From Streptococcus urinalis 2285-97 (lineage in GTDB: Bacteria; Bacillota; Bacilli; Lactobacillales; Streptococcaceae), in assembly GCF_000188055.2 (NCBI RefSeq), contig NZ_AEUZ02000001.1:1130001-1194000 (forward strand): a stretch of 64,000 nt of DNA, given 5' to 3'. This document shows, piece by piece, positions 34,001 through 43,799 of this stretch. The notes below the pieces were generated by a model, which was not told the DNA's origin, did not search any database, and was given only the letters and a program-made list of their open reading frames with translations. The number at the start of each line of letters is the position of its first letter. The first letter of the stretch is position 1. The translations under genes and the position numbers were made by a program.

Positions 34001-34441
34001 TTGTAACTTTTGATTTTGAATCATTTGGTCTGCTTGGTCTTTTGATTTAGTGACCAAGTCGTCCATCGTTTTTACTTGTGACTTATATATTTCATGATTA
34101 GTATCAAATTGAGTATCAATAACAGCAATTAAGCTATTTGAACCAGATTTAGTTATTTCTTGTAATTTAGTAACTTGATTAGGATCATATGATTCTATAT
34201 CAGATTTACCCTTATCTGCTTCATTTTTCAAGTCCTGAGAGATATTTTTTGCTATGTCAGATGGGTGGTTATTTTGTAATGTATTGTTATCTTCTAGAAG
34301 TTCCGAACTCAGAATTTCTTGTTGATCAGTTGAAATATCATTAAGTTGATCAGCAGAAATTGTTTGCTGATGACAAATTAAAAAAGCTGATGTTAGTAGT
34401 GTTATTCCTAAAATGTGATAATGGTATTGTGTTTTATTCAA
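31055..34441 (-). pseudogene. Cell-wall S8 serine protease (C5a peptidase/lactocepin-like) with two in-frame TAA codons
   Basis: A ~1128-codon subtilase surface protein. The signal peptide (~1-30, ending TISADQ), catalytic Asp in AVIDTQFD (~108), His in HGNHVSG (~172) and Ser in SGTSMSVPQVAG (~478) are all present. C-terminal fibronectin-like domains follow, with SPNNDGNRDSV and STWDGKDFNG as in streptococcal C5a peptidases. A sorting signal LPKSGD plus hydrophobic stretch and KKIKLKKLK tail closes it. TAA codons at 33647-33649 (before AVGNEG) and 32093-32095 (before VYFSISPNNDG) split it into three open pieces in one frame. Only a fragment lacking the catalytic serine would be made. S. uberis carries a similar protease near fhs. 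Confidence 0.88.
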
Positions 34442-34525
34442 AAAATCTCCTTTTTATTGTACCCAATCAATAATACAATAATTTAATCAAAAACACAATA
34501 TTCTTTTTAAAATCTTATTTTATGA

Positions 34526-34553
34526 GATAAAAAAAAGAGCAATTAAGCTCTTT
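34526..34553 (-). terminator. Terminator of fhs
   Basis: AAAGAGC (34534-34540) pairs with GCTCTTT (34547-34553); on the minus strand TTTTTTTT follows. It overlaps the last codon of fhs. Confidence 0.75.
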
Positions 34554-36222
34554 AAAATAGTCCAACAGCACTTCCATTGGATGTCACATCCATATTTAAG
34601 GCCGCTGGTTTTTTAGGGAGACCTGGCATTGTCATAACATCTCCAGTGAGAGCCACGATAAATCCAGCTCCTGTTTTTGGAACAAATTCTCTGATTGTAA
34701 TTTCAAAGTCACTTGGTGCACCAAGAAGACTTGGGTTATCAGAAAAACTATATTGTGTTTTTGCCATACAAACAGGTAATTTATCCCATCCAAATGTTTC
34801 AAATTGTTTTAGCTGATTCAATGCTTTACTTGAAAATTGAACTGATTTACCTCCGTAAATAGTTTGAACAATTTTTTCAATTTTCTTTTGGATACTATCA
34901 TTATCTTGATACAGTTTTTGATAGGTTGCAGGCGTTTGTTCAATAGTTTGAACAATTGTCTTAGCTAAGTCTAAACCACCATCAGCTCCATTTTCCCAGA
35001 CACTGGCTAATTCTACTGGAACATTGATTGATTGACATAATTCTTTCAAAGTCTCAATTTCATTGTCAGTATCAGCTGTAAATTGATTTATAGCTACAAC
35101 AACTGGTGCACCATATTGACGCATATTTTTCACATGACGTTCTAGATTTACAAAGCCTTTTTTCACAGCTTCAACATTTTCTATATTTAAGTCAGTTTTG
35201 ACAACACCACCATGCATTTTTAAAGCTCTTAAAGTTGCCACAACAACAATCGCATCAGGACTCGTCGGTAAGTTAGGTGTTTTGATGTCTAGGAATTTTT
35301 CAGCTCCAAGATCAGCTCCAAAACCTGCTTCAGTAACCGTATAATCTGCTAATCTTAATGCAGTTGTTGTCGCGATTACTGAATTACAACCATGTGCGAT
35401 ATTGGCAAAAGGTCCACCATGTACTAAAGCTGGCGTTCCATAGATTGTCTGTACTAGATTTGGTTTAATAGCATCTTTTAGTAATAAGGTTAGAGCACCT
35501 TCGACTTTCAAATCACGAACATAAACTGGAGATTTATCGTAACGATAAGCTACAACAATATTTGAAAGTCTTTCTTTCAAATCAGATAGATCCGTAGCTA
35601 AACATAAAATAGCCATAATTTCAGAAGCCACAGTAATGTCAAAACCATCTTCTCTTGGAACACCATTTACCGGACTTCCTAACCCGATAATAACTTGTCT
35701 TAAAGCACGATCATTTAAATCTAAGACTCTTTTCCAGATGATTCGTCTTGGATCAATATTAAGTTCATTACCTTGTTGTAGGTGATTATCTATCAATGCA
35801 GCTAAAGCATTGTTGGCCGATGTAATAGCATGCATGTCACCAGTAAAGTGAAGGTTAATATCTTCCATTGGTAAAACTTGTGCATAACCACCACCTGCTG
35901 CACCACCTTTTATTCCCATTACGGGACCAAGTGATGGTTCACGTAAGGCAATCATTGTTTTTTTACCAATTTTATTCAAAGCATCAGCTAAACCAATTGA
36001 CATGGTCGATTTCCCCTCACCAGCTGGTGTAGGATTTATAGCTGTTACTAAAATCAATTTCCCTGGTTTTTGTGATTTTAACTTGTTAATTTTTTCAAAT
36101 GAAAGTTTTGCTTTGTATTTACCATAAAGTTCTAAATCATCAGAATCAATACCAACTTGATTGACAATCTCAGTAATGGGTTTTAATTCAACACGTTGCG
36201 CTATTTCAATATCACTAGACAT
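34552..36222 (-). CDS. fhs: Formate-tetrahydrofolate ligase
   Basis: A 556-aa enzyme making 10-formyl-THF from formate, ATP and THF, feeding purine and fMet-tRNA synthesis in the cytosol. The P-loop [13 protein letters not shown] is at ~67, and the [23 protein letters not shown] block is intact (given here as [11 protein letters not shown] and [10 protein letters not shown]). Start ATG 36222 after AGGTGAGG gives the canonical length; the longer frame adds four residues without a site. Monocistronic with its own terminator. The 78-nt gap upstream to lplA's end shows no clear riboswitch. Confidence 0.95.
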   Translation of the reverse strand: MSSDIEIAQRVELKPITEIVNQVGIDSDDLELYGKYKAKLSFEKINKLKSQKPGKLILVTAINPTPAGEGKSTMSIGLADALNKIGKKTMIALREPSLGPVMGIKGGAAGGGYAQVLPMEDINLHFTGDMHAITSANNALAALIDNHLQQGNELNIDPRRIIWKRVLDLNDRALRQVIIGLGSPVNGVPREDGFDITVASEIMAILCLATDLSDLKERLSNIVVAYRYDKSPVYVRDLKVEGALTLLLKDAIKPNLVQTIYGTPALVHGGPFANIAHGCNSVIATTTALRLADYTVTEAGFGADLGAEKFLDIKTPNLPTSPDAIVVVATLRALKMHGGVVKTDLNIENVEAVKKGFVNLERHVKNMRQYGAPVVVAINQFTADTDNEIETLKELCQSINVPVELASVWENGADGGLDLAKTIVQTIEQTPATYQKLYQDNDSIQKKIEKIVQTIYGGKSVQFSSKALNQLKQFETFGWDKLPVCMAKTQYSFSDNPSLLGAPSDFEITIREFVPKTGAGFIVALTGDVMTMPGLPKKPAALNMDVTSNGSAVGLF

Positions 36223-36314
36223 TTTATACCTCACCTATTTCTTTTTTATTAGTCTACAATATCAACCCTTAAAAAACAAACTATAATATACAATTAGTTA
36301 AAAAACGTTCGTTT

Positions 36315-37334
36315 TTAACCGAACAGTAATTCTACTAATTCTTCTTGTTTTAATGAACCAAAATAGTCTTTTAAATCAAAGGCTTGTAGTTTATTTCTAA
36401 CAACTTCTTCTTTCATTTTTGTTCCGACTAAGGCATTTTCTATTTGTGACAAATCTGATTTTCCAAAAAAATCACCATAAAACTTGCAATTGGTAATGTG
36501 TCCTTTTTTTATTTCAAGCTGGACTTCTACTGTACCTGCAGCAAAACGACCATCTCTTTTATAGGAATATTGTGGTGAATTACCATAATTCCAATCCCAA
36601 TTTTTATATTTTTGTTCCGCTAGTAAATCAATAGCTTGCCAGTCTTCTTCTGTTAATTCATATCTTTTTGCCTGATTAATAGACTCAATATCCAATAATT
36701 GGCAAACAATTAAATTTTTAAATTCTTCAATTGAAACTGACTGATAGGAATCTGATAAGTAATCTCTAATATTTCCCACTCGACTACGTACAGACTTAAT
36801 TCCCTTTGATTCAATTTTCTTAATGTTTGGTCTCAAAACATTTTCCATAGCATCATAATCGACATCAAGTAATAATGAATAACCACCATAAATGCGATCA
36901 TTAACTTTTGTCATCGCCGCACCAGACACTTTTTTATCATTGATAACCAGGTCGTTTCGACCAGACATTTTAATCTCGCTCACTCCCAAATGTTGTAAAG
37001 CTTTCATAGCAGGTTTGTAGGTTCTTGCAAAGTCTCCAAAAATACCATTATCATTAATCAAATAACAAATATTAACGGCACCTGAATCAACATAAACAGC
37101 ACCACCACCAGTATCTCGTCTGACCACAGGAATATTATGTTTTTTTAAATAATCTTGATTAACTTCAATAATTGCATTTTGGTATTTTCCAATCTCAACT
37201 TTTGGATCACAATAATAAGGAAATAAAATATCATCATCTAAAAAAATAGTCTGTTGAACATAAACTTGCATAGCTAAGGCCACAGCACCATCTGTTATTC
37301 TTTTTCCATGACGGATAGGTTCTATCAAATACAT
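36315..37334 (-). CDS. lplA: Lipoate-protein ligase A (LplA1-like)
   Basis: A 339-aa ligase attaching free lipoate to acceptor lysines by way of lipoyl-AMP. The lipoate-binding [14 protein letters not shown] (~77-90) and [18 protein letters not shown] are intact, and the C-terminal accessory domain (~250-339) is present. Start ATG 37334 after AAAAGGGAG, overlapping the sirTM 3' end by 10 nt, so it is the last gene of the SirTM operon. It probably loads the GcvH-like carrier encoded upstream. Length and motifs are normal. Confidence 0.9.
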   Translation of the reverse strand: MYLIEPIRHGKRITDGAVALAMQVYVQQTIFLDDDILFPYYCDPKVEIGKYQNAIIEVNQDYLKKHNIPVVRRDTGGGAVYVDSGAVNICYLINDNGIFGDFARTYKPAMKALQHLGVSEIKMSGRNDLVINDKKVSGAAMTKVNDRIYGGYSLLLDVDYDAMENVLRPNIKKIESKGIKSVRSRVGNIRDYLSDSYQSVSIEEFKNLIVCQLLDIESINQAKRYELTEEDWQAIDLLAEQKYKNWDWNYGNSPQYSYKRDGRFAAGTVEVQLEIKKGHITNCKFYGDFFGKSDLSQIENALVGTKMKEEVVRNKLQAFDLKDYFGSLKQEELVELLFG

Positions 37335-38206
37335 TCCAACTCCCTTTTTGTTTCCGTTATTAAACTTGCAATATCCTGATCCAAGCATAAAAATTGTTTT
37401 TTAATCGTTTTTGGAATTCGGTAACTTTTATGATTTAAAGAAATCATTAAGGAGTCAGGGTTCTCAGCTATCTTTTTCCAAAATGGGTGTTTTATGAATT
37501 GTGGTGTTGTATTACCTACTCCTATTTCCAAATAGAGAATTTTACCTGAGTGATGATGATCTAAAAATTGCTGGTATCTTTTTTTCTGCTTGTAAAAATC
37601 ATCGTCTTCAACCATACCTTTCACTTCATTGCGTTTGTTAATTTCGAAAGGGGCATGGCATTTGGGACATTTAGGAACCAAATTTTGAGGTATTTTCATA
37701 TCAGACTGCATAGCAACCATTTTCCGAATAGCATTGTCATCACGATAAGTTTGTTGATGACAATGTTGACTACATTGCCAAAGGGCATATTCACCCTGTA
37801 TATGAAAAACTTTTTTCATATCATATCCAGCAATATCAAAAGCGTTGTCGGCATTAGTTGTGATAATGTGATAATCTTTTCTTGCTAAAATCGACTTTAA
37901 ATCAAGGTAAGATTGGCCAACAGGTTGATCAAGATAGTTTAAGACAACAAAACGACTTTGAAAAGCCCAATATTCTTCCCAACTTTCAAAATCAAATAAA
38001 CTGGCTTGAAGCATATCAAAAAATCCATATTTTTTAATAAAATCCGGAAAAGCTTCCTCAAAACGGGGTCCAACATATGTAAAACCATCAGAAGCAGACA
38101 TTCCAGCTCCAATTCCAACCACAATAGCATCTGCTTCTTTCATTAATCGACCTAATAATTCTGATTGCTTTTGGTAATCTTTTTCAAAAGATTTCCATAT
38201 TGACAT
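37325..38206 (-). CDS. SirTM-class sirtuin (protein ADP-ribosyltransferase)
   Basis: A 293-aa class M sirtuin. In Staphylococcus and S. pyogenes SirTM mono-ADP-ribosylates the lipoylated GcvH-L carrier instead of deacylating. The Rossmann motif [14 protein letters not shown] is at ~30-43, and [12 protein letters not shown] replaces the usual TQNID region. FHIQGEY has Gln at the position of the classic catalytic His, a hallmark of SirTM. A zinc site is formed by CSQHC and CPKC. Start ATG 38206 follows AGGAG, 1 nt after the macrodomain stop. Identification is from motifs and context. Confidence 0.9.
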   Translation of the reverse strand: MSIWKSFEKDYQKQSELLGRLMKEADAIVVGIGAGMSASDGFTYVGPRFEEAFPDFIKKYGFFDMLQASLFDFESWEEYWAFQSRFVVLNYLDQPVGQSYLDLKSILARKDYHIITTNADNAFDIAGYDMKKVFHIQGEYALWQCSQHCHQQTYRDDNAIRKMVAMQSDMKIPQNLVPKCPKCHAPFEINKRNEVKGMVEDDDFYKQKKRYQQFLDHHHSGKILYLEIGVGNTTPQFIKHPFWKKIAENPDSLMISLNHKSYRIPKTIKKQFLCLDQDIASLITETKRELECI

Positions 38207-38207
38207 C

Positions 38208-38999
38208 CTAATTCTCCTTAATTCCTAATTTTTTACGATACAGTTCCCAATCTGTATCTGTATAAAGGACAAAAATAACTTTCATTTCTTGATGTCCCTC
38301 TAACCAATTTAATACGGTTTTTATTGCTATTTCTGAAGCTATTTCACTAGAAAAACCAAATTCTCCAGTTGAAATACATGGAAATGCAATTTCATGTATC
38401 TGATTTTCGAAGGCCTTTTCTAAACAAGATTGGTAAGCCTTAGCTAAGAGTACTTTTCTTATTTCAGTAACTTTTCCATTTGGAGAAACACCTGGGCCAA
38501 CTGTATGAAGGATATAATCAGCAGGTAATTGAAAAGCTGGTGTTAATTTAGCCTTTCCTGCACCTTCTTTCATTTTTTGATTAAGCATTAATTGTTTGCA
38601 ATAAAGTCTCAAACGAAAACCTGAAAAGGTGTGAAGGGTATTATCAATACAAGTATGATTAGGTATAAAACAACCTAATAAATCACTATTTGCTGCATTC
38701 ACGACAGATTCTACTTGTAATTGAATCACATCCCCTTTGAATAAATAACAGTTTTTATAATTCGTTTGATAACAATTCTTAATACTATATAAAGCAATTG
38801 ACTCATAATAAGACTTTAAAAATGCGTCTTCTAATTTTAAATACTGTTCAGAAATTGGCTTTGCTGGTCTTTGGTTAATGAGACCACGCCATAAATGAAA
38901 CATACCTTCAAAATCATCAGGTATTGTAACCGTTTTTTTGTGATTTTCATTTAATAAAAAGGCAATCAAATTGCCTAATAACTTTTTTTGATTATGCAT
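38208..38999 (-). CDS. Zinc-containing macrodomain (ADP-ribosyl hydrolase)
   Basis: A 263-aa SirTM-linked macrodomain that removes ADP-ribose from GcvH-L. It has an N-terminal extension of ~90 residues, then the macro fold: [20 protein letters not shown] (~90-108), zinc-type loop [12 protein letters not shown] (~109-120, ligands Cys, His, Cys), HTVGPG (~165) and [11 protein letters not shown] (~205). It overlaps the gcvH-L gene by 8 nt and precedes sirTM by 1 nt, so writer and eraser are coupled. Intact. Confidence 0.9.
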   Translation of the reverse strand: MHNQKKLLGNLIAFLLNENHKKTVTIPDDFEGMFHLWRGLINQRPAKPISEQYLKLEDAFLKSYYESIALYSIKNCYQTNYKNCYLFKGDVIQLQVESVVNAANSDLLGCFIPNHTCIDNTLHTFSGFRLRLYCKQLMLNQKMKEGAGKAKLTPAFQLPADYILHTVGPGVSPNGKVTEIRKVLLAKAYQSCLEKAFENQIHEIAFPCISTGEFGFSSEIASEIAIKTVLNWLEGHQEMKVIFVLYTDTDWELYRKKLGIKEN

Positions 39000-39324
39000 C
39001 TTCTAAGGCTTCAAAAGCTTGTTCATCAACATCTACTAATTTGACAATCCAATTTTCCTCTGATTTTTCTGAATTAAGTAATGTTGGAGTTAAAGTTGCT
39101 GCTTCATTTTTTTCAATGATTTTTCCCGCTAATGGACTTTGAACCCCCATAACAGTTTTAGATGCTTCTAAATTTAAAATAGTGTCATCAACTTCTACAG
39201 CTTGTTCATCTGTAAATTCAACAAATCCAATCGTACCAATATCATCTTGAAGTTCAGGAGTCATACGGATTGTATAGACAGTGTTACTTTTTTCAATTTG
39301 TAAATAATTTGCGATTTTTTTCAT
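38992..39324 (-). CDS. GcvH-like lipoyl carrier protein (GcvH-L)
   Basis: A 110-aa lipoyl-domain protein. The lipoyl lysine lies in [14 protein letters not shown] (~55). There are no glycine-cleavage partners in the window, as expected for GcvH-L, which acts in the SirTM system rather than glycine catabolism. It is acidic at the C-terminus (ALEDA). Start ATG 39324 after AAAGAGGA. It is the substrate for the two lipoyl-transfer enzymes at the operon ends and for ADP-ribosylation by SirTM. Confidence 0.92.
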   Translation of the reverse strand: MKKIANYLQIEKSNTVYTIRMTPELQDDIGTIGFVEFTDEQAVEVDDTILNLEASKTVMGVQSPLAGKIIEKNEAATLTPTLLNSEKSEENWIVKLVDVDEQAFEALEDA

Positions 39325-39383
39325 GGAATCCTCTTTCTCATTTATATGATACTTCTATTATAATAAAAATCTTACTTTCATGT

Positions 39384-40364
39384 TTAATACAAGTTTGCTA
39401 ATAATTCTAAAGCTCTTATTCTACTTTCTATTCCTGGTAATAATGGAATCATCAGTAACTCATCAGCTTGCGTTGCCTCAATTAAAGGAGTTAGTTGCTC
39501 TTTGACTTTTTCAGGGCTACCAACTATCATTCTTTTTCTATTTTTAGAAATTTGTTTACGGTCTTCATCTGTTTTTTGATATTCTGTAGCTGTCTCATAA
39601 GAAGGATAATGATTAAATTCATTAAAATCATTTTTACCTAACATCCAAATATCTAATGATTTTGCATACTCCTGTGCTTTTTCATCGGTATCTGCAATAC
39701 AAATAAATACAGCTAGTATGAGATGTGGTTGTTTCAAAAATTCAGAAGGTTGAAAATGGTCATAATAAACACTTGATACTTTTTTCCCTTCTAAAAGAGG
39801 ATCTTTAGGTATATATGGAAATACACCAAATGTATATCCCAAACCAAGTTCAGCAGTCTTTTCTGCCGTAACAGTACTATTACTCAAAGTCCATAGTTGA
39901 GGTTTAGTCGAAATGGTTGGTTGAACATTTATCGCAGAATGGTTTTTTTGAAACCAATTTTTGATATCTTGAAGCATTTGAAAATAATCCGCTTTTTGGT
40001 GAATACTGTTTAAAGCTTGATGTACCTTTTTTGTTCCTAGAGAATTTCCCATGCCCAGATCTATCCTATTTGGGTAAAGTGCTTCTAAAGTATTTATGTT
40101 TTCAGCTATTTTATAATCGCTGTAATGCAACACCATGATACCACCTGAACCAACTCTTATCTTTTGGGTTTGACTAGCAATTTGCATCATTAACAATTCT
40201 GGACTACTGATAGCAAAAGCATTGACGTTATGATGTTCTGCTACCCAGAAACGGCTATATCCCAAAGAATCTGCTATTTTTGCTAATTTCACAGATTCTT
40301 GCAATGCTTGTTTTGCAGATTTGCCTTCATCAATTTGACCATAATCTAATACACTAAGTTTCAT
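39384..40364 (-). CDS. Luciferase-like monooxygenase (LLM family)
   Basis: A 326-aa flavin-dependent monooxygenase-like TIM barrel. The N-terminus KLSVLDYGQIDEGKSAKQAL, RFWVAEHHNVNAFA (~40) and GSGGIMVLHYSDYKIAE (~72) match the luciferase-like group 1 proteins. It overlaps the OYE gene by 4 nt and lies 59 nt before gcvH-L. LLM and OYE genes accompany SirTM operons in streptococci and staphylococci and may act in an oxidative-stress pathway; the substrate is unknown. Confidence 0.85.
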   Translation of the reverse strand: MKLSVLDYGQIDEGKSAKQALQESVKLAKIADSLGYSRFWVAEHHNVNAFAISSPELLMMQIASQTQKIRVGSGGIMVLHYSDYKIAENINTLEALYPNRIDLGMGNSLGTKKVHQALNSIHQKADYFQMLQDIKNWFQKNHSAINVQPTISTKPQLWTLSNSTVTAEKTAELGLGYTFGVFPYIPKDPLLEGKKVSSVYYDHFQPSEFLKQPHLILAVFICIADTDEKAQEYAKSLDIWMLGKNDFNEFNHYPSYETATEYQKTDEDRKQISKNRKRMIVGSPEKVKEQLTPLIEATQADELLMIPLLPGIESRIRALELLANLY

Positions 40365-41557
40365 TTATTACCTTCTTTTTGATATAAACCTCTAAAGAGA
40401 TCTCTTGATTCTTTTGGTAAAGACTCTCCATAATCCATAAGAGGAACAATATCTTTAAAAGCTGCACTTGGTATAGCTAAAGAAGAAAGTTCTTCCGGTG
40501 CAATCTTTAATCTAATCTGTTTATCATTTCCAATTTTTATTTTTTCAACAAATTCTGGATCAACAATAAAAGGTGTTGAAGCACCAATCAAATCAGAATT
40601 TTCAAGTGCTTCTAAAGCTTTTTCTGATGTATTTATACCACCAGTTGCCATTATAGGAAGTCTGTCTCTAAAGTTTTGATGTATGACTTGAGTTATCAAT
40701 TGACCTTGATACTGACCTGCTGCTCTTACTTTATTTTTATAAACATCATGACCCCAACTGGCAATGGCTAAATAATCAATATTAGCTTGATCTAAAGCAC
40801 AATCTAAAAAATCCATAAATTCTTCAATTTGATATCCAATTTGTGATCCTCTAGTTTCTTCTGGTGTTGCTCTGAACCCTAATATAAACTGATTATTAGC
40901 GTATTTATAAATGACATTTTGAATGGCTTCAAAGATTTCTAAACCAAATCGAGAACGATTCACTAAATTCTGACATCCATAATCATCTTGACGTTGATTT
41001 GAAAATGTTGAGAAGAATGTTTGTATCAAGAGTCGTTGAGCAGATGATATTTCAATACCATCAAAACCAGCTAGTATTGCTCTTTTAGTCGCTAGAGCGT
41101 AATCATTTACAATAGATTTTATCTGATCAATCGTCAATGCCTTGACCTTATGTCGAAAAGGTGATTGTAAAATCATCTCACTTGGACCATAAACATAACC
41201 AAAATGATTTAAAGCATGCGTTGAAAATCGTCCTGCGTGAGTTAATTGTAAAATAGCTTTTGCCCCTTCAGATTTCATTACTTTAGCTAACTTTGCTAAT
41301 CCAGGAATATCTTCATCTTTACAAGCACTAAAACCAAATTCAAATAATTGACCATGCCGATTAACATAAGCAGCACCAGTAATTTGTAAAGGTGCAGAGT
41401 GACTTCTTCTCGCAGCATATTTTAAATCATCATCAGTTATAAATCCATCTGATGTTGATGAATTGGTCACCATAGGAGATAATACAAAACGATTATTTAA
41501 TGTTAAACCATTTGCCAATTTAACAGGTGAAAACAAAGGGTTATATTTTTCTTTCAA
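40361..41557 (-). CDS. Old yellow enzyme-type NADH:flavin oxidoreductase
   Basis: A 398-aa FMN-dependent oxidoreductase. FVLSPMVTNSSTSDG, QLTHAGRFS (~100) and GFDGIEISSAQRLLIQTFFS (~160) are OYE/NemA-like; the catalytic HG..H pattern is altered to SSAQRLL. The start is TTG 41557 behind AAGAGG; the ORF could extend to a GTG in the lipoyl-transferase gene. It is coupled to the LLM gene (4-nt overlap). Role in the SirTM operon unknown, probably reductive detoxification or redox partner for the LLM protein. Confidence 0.8.
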   Translation of the reverse strand: MKEKYNPLFSPVKLANGLTLNNRFVLSPMVTNSSTSDGFITDDDLKYAARRSHSAPLQITGAAYVNRHGQLFEFGFSACKDEDIPGLAKLAKVMKSEGAKAILQLTHAGRFSTHALNHFGYVYGPSEMILQSPFRHKVKALTIDQIKSIVNDYALATKRAILAGFDGIEISSAQRLLIQTFFSTFSNQRQDDYGCQNLVNRSRFGLEIFEAIQNVIYKYANNQFILGFRATPEETRGSQIGYQIEEFMDFLDCALDQANIDYLAIASWGHDVYKNKVRAAGQYQGQLITQVIHQNFRDRLPIMATGGINTSEKALEALENSDLIGASTPFIVDPEFVEKIKIGNDKQIRLKIAPEELSSLAIPSAAFKDIVPLMDYGESLPKESRDLFRGLYQKEGNK

Positions 41558-41570
41558 AACAAGACCTCTT

Positions 41571-42383
41571 CTATGGATTACTTTTTGATAAAAGCTTTTG
41601 ATAATCACTCATCATCTCTTGGCTTGGTAACCAAGCTTCTTCTTCAATATTAAATTGTCTCAAGGTTAGGAATATCCTTTCGATAACATCATCAACAGAA
41701 AAATGATGGTCTAGCAATTCATCCAAATTTGACATGCAATTTGGATCCACCTCAGGATAATGAACCTTAGTTTGGGTATCACCTAATCCAACCTGATAAA
41801 AGTTTTTTATCATCTCTCCGCGTTCAAATTGATCACCACAAATACTTAGATATATCGACACCACAATACCTTTTTTGATACGTCTTTGCGCAATACCAGC
41901 AAATTTTTTTCCATTTATACTAAGGTCATAATTACCAGGACAATAAGACTCTGTCACTTCATAATAATCAATAAATTGATAAAAATCAGAGAAAACAGCT
42001 CTAATAAAGTCTACCATTAACAAATAGGCATTGGTAATTGATATTTTGTCATCAAAATGATCAGGAATAATAAATGAAAAGTTTAGAATACCATCATCAG
42101 AAACAACTGCTAATCCACCAATATTACGTACAACGGGTTGGTAGCGATAAGACTCAATTACTGATTTTGCTTTTTGAAAATGTGGTAATTGTCGATCTAG
42201 CATTCCTAGTATAACACGATTATCCATTGGCCAAATATGTAATATAATTTGATTAGGATTTCGATTTATCTCTTTCAAAAATATTTCAGTCCACAAAAAA
42301 GGTCTTAGAGATTCTTGCTCAGCAGAAACAGAATCAATAAAATGGTGTAATGGAATACCTCTAAAATCTTGCCAGTCTATCAA
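41571..42383 (-). CDS. Lipoate/octanoate transferase family protein (LplA2/LipL-like)
   Basis: A 270-aa protein of the BPL/LplA/LipB fold, without the C-terminal domain of LplA. RNIGGLAVVSDDGILNFSF (~85-103) and NGKKFAGIAQRRIKKG (~157) match the lipoyl- or octanoyl-transferase group, with the conserved Lys in KKFAGIA. Start TTG 42383 after AGAGGAA. It is the first gene of the seven-gene operon and in this system probably moves lipoyl groups to or from GcvH-L. A likely promoter is TGGAAA-N17-TAAAAT at 42422-42450. Confidence 0.8.
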   Translation of the reverse strand: MIDWQDFRGIPLHHFIDSVSAEQESLRPFLWTEIFLKEINRNPNQIILHIWPMDNRVILGMLDRQLPHFQKAKSVIESYRYQPVVRNIGGLAVVSDDGILNFSFIIPDHFDDKISITNAYLLMVDFIRAVFSDFYQFIDYYEVTESYCPGNYDLSINGKKFAGIAQRRIKKGIVVSIYLSICGDQFERGEMIKNFYQVGLGDTQTKVHYPEVDPNCMSNLDELLDHHFSVDDVIERIFLTLRQFNIEEEAWLPSQEMMSDYQKLLSKSNP

Positions 42384-42480
42384 TTACTTTCCTCTTTCCA
42401 TAGTTAAAAGTCACTGTTTTTATTTTAGAATAATATAACAAATTTTTCCAGTCTGTATCTTTAATTTAATTGCTTAACTA

Positions 42481-42509
42481 TTTACTAATGCTGCTTTTTC
42501 GTGTAAAAT
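42481..42509 (+). promoter_or_regulatory. Promoter giving a probably leaderless coaB mRNA
   Basis: TTTACT (42481-42486), 17-nt spacer, TAAAAT (42504-42509). The start of transcription expected 7 nt later falls on the A of ATG at 42516. Confidence 0.65.
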
Positions 42510-42515
42510 ATGCCT

Positions 42516-43202
42516 ATGAAAATCTTGATAACATCGGGTGGTACAACTGAGGCTATAGACTCAGTTAGAGCTATCACCAACCACTCAACTGGAAAACTTG
42601 GAAAAGAAATTGCAACTACTTTTCTTAAAAATGGTCACCAAGTTACATTGGTGACTACTAAAAATGCTGTAAAACCTACCAAACATCAAAATCTGACCAT
42701 TCATATTGTTAGCGATGTCGCTAGTTTAAAACGAAAACTTGAAAAATTGGTTCCAATCCATGATGTTTGTATTCATAGTATTGCAGTTTCGGACTATACA
42801 CCAGTCTACATGACTGATATTTCTGAATTAAAAAATACATCAAATCCTGAGACCTTACTTACCAAACAAAATACTGAATCTAAAATTTCTTCTCAGTCTG
42901 AATATCAAGTTCTATTTCTAAAAAAAACACCAAAAATAATTCAACTGATAAAAAAATGGAATCCGTCAATTATTCTATTTGGTTTTAAATTATTAGTTGA
43001 TGTTTCAAAAGATGAACTCATACACGTAGCAAGAGTAAATCTTAGAAAAAATCACGCAGATTATATCTTAGCGAACGACTTAAATCACATTTCTAAAGAC
43101 AAGCATAAGGCCTATCTTGTCAATCAGACAGAAGTCTATGAAGCTAATAGTAAAAATGAAATTGCAATGTTAATTTATGAAAAGGTTACAAAAGATGAAT
43201 AA
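42516..43202 (+). CDS. coaB: Phosphopantothenate-cysteine ligase
   Basis: A 228-aa stand-alone CoaB, joining cysteine to 4'-phosphopantothenate with CTP in coenzyme A synthesis. ILITSGGTTEAIDSVRAITN and STGKLGKEIA are the nucleotide-binding motifs at the N-terminus; FGFKLLVDVSKDEL and ADYILANDLN sit near 150-190. In streptococci coaB and coaC are separate genes, as here. No ribosome binding site precedes ATG 42510 or 42516, consistent with a leaderless message. It overlaps coaC by 8 nt. Confidence 0.92.
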   Translation: MKILITSGGTTEAIDSVRAITNHSTGKLGKEIATTFLKNGHQVTLVTTKNAVKPTKHQNLTIHIVSDVASLKRKLEKLVPIHDVCIHSIAVSDYTPVYMTDISELKNTSNPETLLTKQNTESKISSQSEYQVLFLKKTPKIIQLIKKWNPSIILFGFKLLVDVSKDELIHVARVNLRKNHADYILANDLNHISKDKHKAYLVNQTEVYEANSKNEIAMLIYEKVTKDE

Positions 43203-43740
43203 ACAAATCACATTAGCTGTGACAGGTAGTATTGCAGCATACAAAAGTGCAGATCTTGTCAGTTTACTAACTAAACATGGGTATGATGTTCATGTCATAA
43301 TGACAAAGGCAGCTACCCAATTTATAACACCACTAACACTGCAAGTCCTTTCAAAACATCCTGTTTCAATAGATGTAATGGAAGAATTGGAAGCAGATAA
43401 AATCAATCATATTGCTTTAGGAAAAAGTACAGATTTATTTATTGTAGCTCCTGCTTCAGCAAATACCATTGCTCATCTAGCTAATGGCTTTGCTAATAAT
43501 ATGGTTACAAGCTTTGCTCTTGCTTTACCCCAATCAACTCCTAAGTTTTTTGCACCAGCTATGAATACCAATATGTACTTAAACCCTATTACTCAAGAAA
43601 ATCTTAATAAACTTAAAACCTATGGGTATCAAGAGATTGAACCAAAATCAAGCTTATTAGCTTGTGGCGATATCGGAAAAGGTGCACTAGCAACTATTGA
43701 CGATATTGTAAGTACTGTAAATCACTATTTTGAAAACTAA
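43195..43740 (+). CDS. coaC: Phosphopantothenoylcysteine decarboxylase
   Basis: A 181-aa FMN flavoprotein that decarboxylates phosphopantothenoylcysteine. AVTGSIAAYKSADLVSLL is at the N-terminus, NHIALGKSTDLFIVAPASANT includes the catalytic His (~67), and PAMNTNMYLNP and the Cys in LLACGDIGKGAL (~155) are conserved. Start ATG 43195 after AAAAGGT, overlapping coaB. panT follows after 59 nt. Complete. Confidence 0.92.
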   Translation: MNKQITLAVTGSIAAYKSADLVSLLTKHGYDVHVIMTKAATQFITPLTLQVLSKHPVSIDVMEELEADKINHIALGKSTDLFIVAPASANTIAHLANGFANNMVTSFALALPQSTPKFFAPAMNTNMYLNPITQENLNKLKTYGYQEIEPKSSLLACGDIGKGALATIDDIVSTVNHYFEN

Positions 43741-43799
43741 AACTTGTCTATTTTTTGGGAAAACATTATAATATTTAGGATTAACAATTAGGAGAAATT

